Origin: Prevotellaceae bacterium
Lineage (GTDB): Bacteria; Bacteroidota; Bacteroidia; Bacteroidales; UBA932
Length of the DNA stretch: 9,574 nt
Assembly (NCBI GenBank): GCA_031278135.1
Contig: JAITKY010000137.1
Location: 1 to 9,574 of the forward strand
Reading direction: 5' to 3'
Part shown: piece by piece, positions 1-5,640 of the stretch
Layout: every line of letters starts with the position of its first letter
How positions within the stretch are numbered: the stretch's first letter is position 1
Program-made: the position numbers and the translations under genes
Notes under the pieces: generated by a model
Database searches by the model: none
Seen by the model: the letters and a program-made list of their open reading frames with translations, nothing else
Told to the model about the DNA's origin: nothing

Positions 1-693
1 AAGATATATCCCTTTGAAAGGAATAATCGTATAATTCTTCGAAAACCCAAAATCTTTTGCGATTTTATCAGCGTACAGACCTGCGGCATTGATAATTTTG
101 GTTGCTGTGATTTTCAGAGTTTCAGTTTGTACCGTATTTGCATTGATTTTCTTCAAATAAGGTTCTTCGAAATAGATTTTTACTCCTTTCGACTGTAATT
201 CGTTTTTGATACAATGACAAACTTCTACAGGGTCGACCGTAGCAGTTGTTGGGGAGTAAAGTGCATATTTATAAGTAACTGCGTTGGGTTCTATTTCCTT
301 TAACTCGTTTTCGTCAATAAGTTTTATATCGACGCCGTTTACTTTTCCCCGTTTTTCAAGTTCGAATAAAGATTGCAATTCTTCTTCATTCAAAGCGACG
401 ACTACTTTTTTACATTCGTTAATATGTAAATGATTATCATAGCAATACTGTCGCATTAAAGCATTTCCTTCTTTTGTAAATTTTGCTTTCAAAGAATCTG
501 CCGTATAGTAAAATCCCGCATGAAGAACGCCACTGTTTCGTCCGCTACTGTGACAGGCAACATCAGGCTCTTTTTCCACGATTATTATTTGTGCATCAGG
601 ATGTTTTGCGTTTAATTCGCGTGCTATTGCAAGTCCGACTATTCCTGCTCCAATTATTAAATAATCAGTTGTCAATGTTTTGTTTGTTTCCAT
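1..693 (-). CDS. lhgO: L-2-hydroxyglutarate oxidase-like FAD enzyme, 3' part cut by window edge
   Basis: I read this frame by hand: ATG at 693-691, then 231 open codons to base 1, so about 55% of a family that is usually near 400-420 residues. It is a DAO-type FAD oxidoreductase. The dinucleotide-binding glycines GAGIVG lie at residues 15-20, with the ribose-binding glutamate at residue 40. HSSGRNSGVLHAGFYY at 48-63 is the LhgO/L2HGDH signature, and NAAGLYAD at 202-209 is the second FAD-contacting segment. Known members oxidise L-2-hydroxyglutarate to 2-oxoglutarate and pass electrons to the quinone pool or oxygen. One deviation is FKGIYL near residues 226-231, where I expect FRGEY in classical LhgO, so a subclade with another 2-hydroxyacid substrate is possible. 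The start overlaps the stop of the preceding dehydrogenase gene by one base (TAATG), which suggests translational coupling. The family is clear; the substrate is inferred. Confidence 0.8.
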   Translation of the reverse strand, partial: METNKTLTTDYLIIGAGIVGLAIARELNAKHPDAQIIIVEKEPDVACHSSGRNSGVLHAGFYYTADSLKAKFTKEGNALMRQYCYDNHLHINECKKVVVALNEEELQSLFELEKRGKVNGVDIKLIDENELKEIEPNAVTYKYALYSPTTATVDPVEVCHCIKNELQSKGVKIYFEEPYLKKINANTVQTETLKITATKIINAAGLYADKIAKDFGFSKNYTIIPFKGIYL

Positions 694-1715
694 TATCCCT
701 TTGCGTCGGATTTCAGTTTGTATATTTTTTCGATAATATTCACAACTTTTAATCCTTCGAGCACATTTGTTGTAATAGATTCCTGTCCGTTCAACACCTT
801 CACCACATTTTCAATCACATAATTATGATTTTGGGCGGAACCTTTGTAAGCGCCGTAATCATTACCCGGATTTGTCGGAGCAAGTTCCGGCATTTCGTAA
901 TCTTTGACATGACAATATTCGACTTCGTTCATATATTGACCACCGATTTTCACGCTACCATTTTCGGCGACAATAGTCATTGAACTCTCCAGATTGCGAT
1001 TCCATACCGATGTAGAATAATTTAAGCATCCCATTCCTCCGTTCACAAAATCAAAATTCACAAACCCCGAATCTTCAAAATCCGTTAAATTCTTATGATT
1101 AAAATCATTAAATTTAGCCTGAATATTGGTAATATCCCCAAACATCCAGTACATAATATCAATAAAATGAGAAAATTGCGTAAACAATGTACCGCCGTCC
1201 AAATTTGCCGTACCGTGCCAGTTTCCGTGTTTATAATAACGTTCATCCCTGTTCCAGTAGCAGTTAAGTTGCACCATATATATATCGCCTAATTTGCCCG
1301 ATTCCATCAAATCCTTTATCCATACCGATGGCGGCGAATAACGGTTTTGCATCACGCAAAACACCTGTTTATTAACCGATAAAGCCGTGTTTATAACTTT
1401 TTCGGCATCTACGGTAGATAAAGCGATTGGTTTTTCGATTACCGTATGTCGTTTTGATTTAAGAACTTTGATTGCATATTCTGCATGATAGCCGTTAGGA
1501 GTACATATATTGACAACATCAACATTCACATCTGCTTGTAACAATTCGTCTATCGATGAAAAAAAAGGAACGTTATAATTATCTATACCCAAATTTTCTT
1601 TTGGCAAAATATCGCACAATGCAACCAGTTCCGCATTTTTGTCGCGACTAATCATTTCGGCATGACGTTTTCCTATATGCCCGCAACCGACAACTGCAAA
1701 TTTTATCTTTTTCAT
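693..1715 (-). CDS. wbpB: WbpB/WlbA-type UDP-N-acetylglucosaminuronate 3-dehydrogenase (Gfo/Idh/MocA family)
   Basis: The protein has 340 residues. The N-terminal Rossmann fold carries GCGHIG at residues 10-15 for NAD. EKP at 94-96 gives the conserved catalytic-region lysine, K95. The C-terminal half has the pattern seen in WbpB/WlbA proteins: WNRDERYY around 154-161, LDGGTLFTQFSHFID around 172-186 with the conserved histidine, then NRNLESSMTI and GGQYMN further on. The family oxidises C3 of UDP-GlcNAcA to the 3-keto sugar, the substrate for the WbpE aminotransferase. Some characterised members keep NAD tightly bound and recycle NADH by reducing 2-oxoglutarate to 2-hydroxyglutarate. The gene starts 3 bases after the acetyltransferase stop, and its own stop overlaps the ATG of the lhgO-like gene. 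Other Gfo/Idh substrates cannot be excluded from motifs alone, but the full wbpA/E/D context makes this assignment strong. Confidence 0.85.
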   Translation of the reverse strand: MKKIKFAVVGCGHIGKRHAEMISRDKNAELVALCDILPKENLGIDNYNVPFFSSIDELLQADVNVDVVNICTPNGYHAEYAIKVLKSKRHTVIEKPIALSTVDAEKVINTALSVNKQVFCVMQNRYSPPSVWIKDLMESGKLGDIYMVQLNCYWNRDERYYKHGNWHGTANLDGGTLFTQFSHFIDIMYWMFGDITNIQAKFNDFNHKNLTDFEDSGFVNFDFVNGGMGCLNYSTSVWNRNLESSMTIVAENGSVKIGGQYMNEVEYCHVKDYEMPELAPTNPGNDYGAYKGSAQNHNYVIENVVKVLNGQESITTNVLEGLKVVNIIEKIYKLKSDAKG

Positions 1716-1718
1716 TCT

Positions 1719-2294
1719 TTATTTAATCCGTATTACTGTATTATTTTCTAATTTATATTCCTGTTTACTTTCGGGACAAATGGCCATTCCCTCATTATCA
1801 AATTCCAAACGATGTCCATATTCGCTCATCCAACCGGTCAGTCGCGAAGGATTACCAACAACCAACGCATAATCGGGTACATTTTTTGTAACTACGGCGC
1901 CGGCGCCGATAAATGCGTATTTTCCAATATCATGCCCGCAAACAACAGTTGCATTTGCTCCTATAGTCGCTCCTTTACCGACATGTGTTTTTGCATATTG
2001 GCTTTTACGATTGACAGCGCTTCTCGGATTTGTCACATTAGTGAAAACGCATGACGGACCCAAAAAAACATCATCGTCGCATGTCACGCCGGTATATATC
2101 GACACGTTGTTTTGAACTTTCACATTATTTCCCAACGTAACCTGCGGAGAAACAACTACATTTTGTCCGATATTGCAATCATTCCCGATTACACAGTCCG
2201 ACATTATATGACTGAAATGCCATATTTTTGTTCCGGCGCCTATTTGGCATCCGGCGTCAATCACAGCCGTGTCGTGAGCAAAAAACTTATTCAT
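1719..2294 (-). CDS. wbpD: WbpD/WlbB-type UDP-sugar 3-N-acetyltransferase (left-handed beta-helix)
   Basis: The protein has 191 residues, the usual size for WbpD/WlbB (about 190). Hexapeptide repeats run through roughly residues 10-140 (for example the turns IGAGTKI, IGNDCNI, LGNNVKV, IGANATV), which build the trimeric left-handed beta-helix of acetyl-CoA transferases. Diagnostic stretches are NNVSIYTG, GPSCVFTNVTNPRS and GAVVTKNVPDYALVVGNPSR. A C-terminal tail with ICPESKQEY resembles the short Cys-Pro tail of WbpD. The reaction is acetylation of the 3-amino group of UDP-GlcNAc(3NH2)A to give UDP-2,3-diacetamido-2,3-dideoxy-glucuronate in the cytoplasm. The ATG directly abuts the TAA of the aminotransferase gene (TAAATG, no spacer), so translation is probably coupled. 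No broken motifs were seen. Confidence 0.88.
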   Translation of the reverse strand: MNKFFAHDTAVIDAGCQIGAGTKIWHFSHIMSDCVIGNDCNIGQNVVVSPQVTLGNNVKVQNNVSIYTGVTCDDDVFLGPSCVFTNVTNPRSAVNRKSQYAKTHVGKGATIGANATVVCGHDIGKYAFIGAGAVVTKNVPDYALVVGNPSRLTGWMSEYGHRLEFDNEGMAICPESKQEYKLENNTVIRIK

Positions 2295-3428
2295 TTACTT
2301 TGCTTTAAAAAACTGTTTGATTTTATCGGCTATAAATATTTGCTCATCTACAGTCAATTCCGTATGCATTGGTAACGACAGAACCGATTTAGCCAATTTT
2401 TCGGAGACTGTTAAATCTTCCCCTTTACGGGTTATATTTTGAAACGCTTTTTGTTCGTTCATCGGTAAAGGATAGTAAATCATTGATGGAATACCGTTTT
2501 CCCGTAAAAATGATTTCAATGAATCACGTTTTTCTACATCGTTGATTTTCACTGTATATTGATGATATACATGCGAAGAATATGGCGCTTCGTATGGTAA
2601 AACAATATCGTTCACATCTTTCAGTAATTCATTGTAATTTTGGGCGGCTCGATATCTTGCCGAAGAATATTCGTCAAGATATTTTAGTTTCACTCTCAAA
2701 ACAGCGGCTTGCAGAGTATCCAATCTGGAATTACAGCCCAACATTTCATGATGATATTTAACTGATTGTCCATGGCTTGCTATCATTCGTAATTTTTGCG
2801 CCAATGTTTCGTCATTTGACATCATGGCGCCGCCATCGCCGTAACAAGCCAAATTTTTTGTCGGAAAAAACGACGTACAGCCAACGTGTCCAACAGTTCC
2901 TGTCTGTTTTCTACTCCTGTCGGAGAATTGATAATAAGCGCCCATTGCCTGTGCGTTATCTTCAATGACATATAAATCATTGCTTTTTGCAAAATCCATG
3001 ATGGAAGTCATATCACAACTTTGTCCGAATAAATGGACGGGTATTATTGCCTTTGTTTTTGACGACAATCCTTTTTCAACATTTTTCACCGAAATATTAA
3101 AAGTATCATAATCAACATCGACCATAACAGGGGTAAGCCTTAATAAACCAATAACTTCCGCTGATGCCACATAAGTAAATGCAGGTACAATCACTTCGTC
3201 GCCCGGCTGCAAATCGAGCGCCATTAATGCAATCTGTAATGCATCGGTGCCATTTGCACAGGGAACAACGTGCGCAACGCCGGTATATTGTTCCAAATCT
3301 TTCTGAAAAGATTTAACTTCAGGACCATTGATATATGCTGCATTACGGATAGCCGATAAAACTGCTTTGTCTATTTCGTTTTGTATTTTTTGGTACTGAC
3401 TCTTAAGGTCAACCATTTGTATATTCAT
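2295..3428 (-). CDS. wbpE: WbpE/WlbC-type PLP-dependent UDP-sugar 3-aminotransferase (DegT/DnrJ/EryC1 family)
   Basis: The protein has 377 residues and reads closely like WbpE along its length. CANGTDALQIALMAL at about 57-71 holds the phosphate-binding glycine and threonine. VIEDNAQ gives D157 and Q160 for the PLP ring. TSFFPTKNLACYGDGGA carries the Schiff-base lysine K191, and NSRLDTLQAAVL lies beyond it. The family moves an amino group from glutamate to the 3-keto carbon of UDP-3-keto-GlcNAcA, yielding 2-oxoglutarate. That 2-oxoglutarate is the co-substrate that WbpB-type enzymes can use to reoxidise NADH. The gene begins 3 bases after the dehydrogenase stop and ends flush against the acetyltransferase ATG. 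All key PLP residues are present, so it should be active. Regioselectivity for C3 is inferred from sequence resemblance and neighbours; DegT enzymes acting at C4 look similar. Confidence 0.88.
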   Translation of the reverse strand: MNIQMVDLKSQYQKIQNEIDKAVLSAIRNAAYINGPEVKSFQKDLEQYTGVAHVVPCANGTDALQIALMALDLQPGDEVIVPAFTYVASAEVIGLLRLTPVMVDVDYDTFNISVKNVEKGLSSKTKAIIPVHLFGQSCDMTSIMDFAKSNDLYVIEDNAQAMGAYYQFSDRSRKQTGTVGHVGCTSFFPTKNLACYGDGGAMMSNDETLAQKLRMIASHGQSVKYHHEMLGCNSRLDTLQAAVLRVKLKYLDEYSSARYRAAQNYNELLKDVNDIVLPYEAPYSSHVYHQYTVKINDVEKRDSLKSFLRENGIPSMIYYPLPMNEQKAFQNITRKGEDLTVSEKLAKSVLSLPMHTELTVDEQIFIADKIKQFFKAK

Positions 3429-3431
3429 GAT

Positions 3432-4721
3432 CTACAGGCTCCAGTATGTCAATTTCGTTATATTATTTTTATAGAGGCCTTTCACATCTATCAAGATCCC
3501 CTTTTCGGCTGAAAGTTCCAAAAAATCTTTCTCGGTATAAGCACGATACTGTTTATGGGCTACTGCTGCAATGATTGCATCATACTTCCCTTGTGGCTTG
3601 TCGTTTAATTCAATATGATATTCGCTTTTCAATTCTTCGGCATCTGCATAAGGATCAACAACGTCCACCTGAACTCTGTATGATTGCAATTCTTTAATAA
3701 TGTTAAAGACTTTGGAATTTCGGATGTCGGCAACATTTTCTTTAAAAGTGAATCCCATAACCAAAACTCGCGATTGAAGTAAATGTTTATCAGCCGCCAG
3801 TATTTTTTTTACAGTCTGTTTTGCGATATATCCGCCCATCGAATCGTTAATAAATCGTCCGGCATCGATTAACTGAGCATGATAGCCCTTTTGTTTTGCC
3901 TTATGTACCAAATAGTAAGGGTCAACGCCAATACAATGTCCTCCAACCAAACCCGGGTAAAATTTAAGGAAATTCCATTTTGTCCCTGCGGCTTCGATAA
4001 CGTCGAATGTATTTATACCAATTCGATTGAAAATAATAGACAACTCGTTCATTAACGCTATATTGACGTCACGTTGAGTGTTTTCAATAATTTTTCCGGC
4101 TTCCGCCACTTTAATATTAGGAGCGCGATGTACACCGGCCTGAATAATTAATTCATAGACTTTTGCTATTTGATCTAACGATTCTTCGTCACATCCCGAA
4201 ACAATTTTTACAGTATTTGTCAATGTATGTACTTTGTCGCCCGGATTTATACGTTCGGGTGAATAGCCAACTTTAAAATCTGTGATAAATTTTAATCCCG
4301 ATTCTTTTTCCAGAACAGGAATACAGTCTTCTTCCGTACATCCGGGATAAACAGTTGATTCATACACAACATAATCCCCTGCTTTCAAAGCCTTTCCAAC
4401 GGTTTTGCTTGCACTTGTCAAAGGAAACAAATTCGGCTGATTATATTCATCAATAGGAGTCGGCACAGCAATAATAAAAAAATTAGCTTGTCGTAGAACT
4501 TCAATATCAGCAGTAAACGTAATATCGGCGCCGGCAAAATCTTCTGCTGACAATTCGTAACTTGGGTCCTGACAATTACACATCATCTCAATCCGTTTTT
4601 GATTGATGTCAAACCCTATTACCGATATTTTTTTTGCAAATTCCAATGCTATAGGTAAACCAACATAGCCAAGTCCTACTACTGCAAGCTTTTTCTCTTT
4701 TGAAAGAAGTTGTTTGATCAT
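3432..4721 (-). CDS. tviB: UDP-N-acetylhexosamine 6-dehydrogenase, TviB/WbpO type
   Basis: The protein has 429 residues. The N-terminal NAD domain has GLGYVGLP at 16-23 and D38 after the second strand. AVPTP at 85-89 and YESTVYPGCTEEDCIP around 120-135 follow. GYSPERINPGDK at about 152-163, EAGKIIENTQRD at about 207-218 (K210, N214), and GLVGGHCIGVDPYYL with nucleophile C263 and D267 complete the active site. The enzyme oxidises C6 of a UDP-HexNAc twice with NAD to give the uronic acid. The motifs match the TviB/WbpO branch rather than Pseudomonas WbpA, so this is a different enzyme branch in the wbpA slot. TviB uses UDP-GlcNAc and WbpO prefers UDP-GalNAc; the partner genes argue for UDP-GlcNAc. 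It is the first gene of the tight operon, 169 bases after the nucleotidyltransferase gene. Confidence 0.88.
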   Translation of the reverse strand: MIKQLLSKEKKLAVVGLGYVGLPIALEFAKKISVIGFDINQKRIEMMCNCQDPSYELSAEDFAGADITFTADIEVLRQANFFIIAVPTPIDEYNQPNLFPLTSASKTVGKALKAGDYVVYESTVYPGCTEEDCIPVLEKESGLKFITDFKVGYSPERINPGDKVHTLTNTVKIVSGCDEESLDQIAKVYELIIQAGVHRAPNIKVAEAGKIIENTQRDVNIALMNELSIIFNRIGINTFDVIEAAGTKWNFLKFYPGLVGGHCIGVDPYYLVHKAKQKGYHAQLIDAGRFINDSMGGYIAKQTVKKILAADKHLLQSRVLVMGFTFKENVADIRNSKVFNIIKELQSYRVQVDVVDPYADAEELKSEYHIELNDKPQGKYDAIIAAVAHKQYRAYTEKDFLELSAEKGILIDVKGLYKNNITKLTYWSL

Positions 4722-4890
4722 TATATTTATTTTATATTTAATGTTTTTATTGAATTATAAAACATTGTCGGATATTTAAATTTTCGTCTGCCACCATGGG
4801 ATAATAACCTGTGCGTAAGTAGAGCGTGCCTTTATCGTTTTTTGCTCTGATTTATTGCAGTAACATAGTGGTTTTACCCTCAATTTTCTT
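4722..4890 (-). other. Leader region of the nucleotide-sugar operon, no intact gene
   Basis: These 169 bases between the mntA-like gene and the tviB-type gene are very AT-rich toward the operon start. I found no convincing TAnnTTTG box here on the minus strand, so the operon may depend on the promoter upstream of the mntA-like gene or on a divergent promoter. On the minus strand there is an open stretch of about 30 codons ending in a stop (it includes GTLYLRTGYYPMVADENL) with no usable start. It could be a worn gene remnant or chance; I do not recognise it. Confidence 0.4.
4740..4766. repeat. AT-rich inverted repeat in the operon leader
   Basis: The arms AATGTTTTTAT (4740-4750) and ATAAAACATT (4757-4766) are complementary apart from one extra T, around a 6-base loop. 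It lies 20-45 bases upstream of the tviB-type ATG (4721). No U-run follows on the minus strand, so it does not look like an intrinsic terminator. It could be an operator dyad or a 5'-UTR hairpin, or arise by chance in AT-rich DNA. Confidence 0.35.
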
Positions 4891-5304
4891 TCAACAATCC
4901 CATTGTACTTCATAACCACGATATTCCAATTGTTTTTTCATCCGATAAATATCATCTTCATATTGACGACAAGTGAAAGTATAAAAATCAAGATAATCAT
5001 TCATATATTCGTCTCTTACAAAAAGCATTTTTCCTTTTAATGCTTCGAATGCCAAAACGGAATTTTCTGTTTTTTGCAATTCCACGATATCTATCATTAT
5101 TCCGTATCCGGTTACTTTTCTCAACTGTTCTTCGACGCGAAACCGGACAAAAATATCATTCCCCTTGTAATAAATAGCGATATCGATATCGGATCTGTCA
5201 TTCACCGTCCCATTTTGCGACGAACCAAACAAATAAGCAAAAACGATATCCGGAAAATTATCTTTAATCACCTGTCCCAATTGTTGAATATCTATCGTTT
5301 TCAT
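4891..5304 (-). CDS. MntA-type minimal nucleotidyltransferase, orphan
   Basis: The protein has 137 residues, the usual length of MntA-type proteins (about 140). It has the DNA polymerase beta superfamily core: AYLFGSSQNGTVNDRSDIDIAIY with G27-S28, then the metal-binding D39 and D41, and a third aspartate D72 in MIDIVEL. All three carboxylates are present, so catalysis should be possible. A helical tail follows from about residue 98 (DYLDFYTFTCRQYEDDIYRM). In MntA-HepT toxin-antitoxin pairs such a protein AMPylates the HEPN RNase HepT and neutralises it. I found no HepT, recognised by its RxxxxH motif, on either side. The start is fixed by an in-frame TAA immediately before the ATG. The gene could be a solitary antitoxin relic or a small-molecule nucleotidyltransferase; family confidence is high, role unknown. 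Confidence 0.8.
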   Translation of the reverse strand: MKTIDIQQLGQVIKDNFPDIVFAYLFGSSQNGTVNDRSDIDIAIYYKGNDIFVRFRVEEQLRKVTGYGIMIDIVELQKTENSVLAFEALKGKMLFVRDEYMNDYLDFYTFTCRQYEDDIYRMKKQLEYRGYEVQWDC

Positions 5305-5343
5305 TTATTTCCCAAATACCTGTTTAACAGTCTCATTATTCAT
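5305..5343 (-). CDS. Possible 12-codon upstream ORF abutting the mntA-like gene
   Basis: ATG at 5343 opens MNNETVKQVFGK, and its TAA directly precedes the ATG of the nucleotidyltransferase gene in the same frame (TAAATG). It could act as a translational-coupling uORF, or it could be what is left of a longer 5' end. Twelve codons are far too few to exclude chance. Confidence 0.15.
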   Translation of the reverse strand: MNNETVKQVFGK

Positions 5344-5352
5344 TTTCAACAA

Positions 5353-5454
5353 TTAACCCTTCGATTTTGTTAAAAAAAAGTTTTTACCGGTTTTATCAAT
5401 GAAAAACCTTTCGTCATCGAAGATTTTAAGTATTGTATCTTTAATTTTTTTCAC
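5353..5454 (-). CDS. Possible 33-codon small ORF in the spacer
   Basis: A GTG at 5454 opens 33 codons ending in TAA at 5355-5353, rich in Lys, Phe and Asp (it starts MKKIKDTILKIF). It lies about 100 bases downstream of the candidate promoter box and upstream of the mntA-like gene. There is no clear ribosome binding site and no family I recognise. It is not HepT: it is too short and lacks the RxxxxH motif. Chance is the main alternative. Confidence 0.2.
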   Translation of the reverse strand: MKKIKDTILKIFDDERFFIDKTGKNFFLTKSKG

Positions 5455-5554
5455 GGCTTCGCTACATGACCGTTGGGTCACAAATCACAATTTTTCAACT
5501 CAAATCTCTTACACAGAGACCGTTATTGAAACTGTATTTTCGCTTTCGCGGATA

Positions 5555-5562
5555 CAAAGATA
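5555..5562 (-). promoter_or_regulatory. Bacteroidetes-type -7 box (TATCTTTG) upstream of the mntA-like gene
   Basis: The minus strand reads TATCTTTG, an exact match to the Bacteroidetes sigma-ABfr -7 consensus TAnnTTTG. The -33 region about 20 bases upstream is only TTTA-like rather than TTTG, so the promoter is partial. If real, transcription starts near 5545-5550, leaving about 245 bases of leader before the mntA-like ATG, and could continue into the sugar operon. Confidence 0.5.
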
Positions 5563-5592
5563 CAAAAATCATTTTATCCGACGATTAAATTG

Positions 5593-5619
5593 ATGCAATA
5601 TCTCTAATGAATGTTGCAT
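5593..5619 (-). terminator. Weak dyad after the permease gene, possible terminator
   Basis: ATGCAA (5593-5598) and TTGCAT (5614-5619) form a 6-bp perfect stem with a 15-base loop, about 20 bases past the permease stop on the minus strand. The following minus-strand sequence is ATCAATTTAATC, not a true U-run, so support for Rho-independent termination is slight. Confidence 0.2.
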
Positions 5620-5640
5620 TCCGATTGAAAAACGACAGTT

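Larger units (their letters stand above)
5305..5640 (-). other. 336-base spacer between the permease and mntA-like genes
   Basis: This is the largest gene-poor stretch. On the minus strand it holds, in order, a weak dyad after the permease stop (ATGCAA/TTGCAT, 5593-5598 with 5614-5619), a TAnnTTTG promoter box (5555-5562), a short perfect inverted repeat TGACC-GTTG-GGTCA (5467-5480), and two tiny ORFs before the nucleotidyltransferase. No RNA gene was recognised. It marks the border between the more GC-rich housekeeping genes and the AT-rich sugar operon. Confidence 0.5.

Noticed and set aside
4800..4890. A tRNA or small-RNA gene in the leader before the tviB-type gene
   Set aside because: No cloverleaf, CCA end or TTC-type T-loop could be traced.
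5305..5640. A hidden HepT toxin gene beside the mntA-like gene
   Set aside because: Reading the minus strand gave only frames of 33 and 12 codons and no RxxxxH HEPN motif; the region is too short for an intact HepT (about 135-145 residues) plus promoter.
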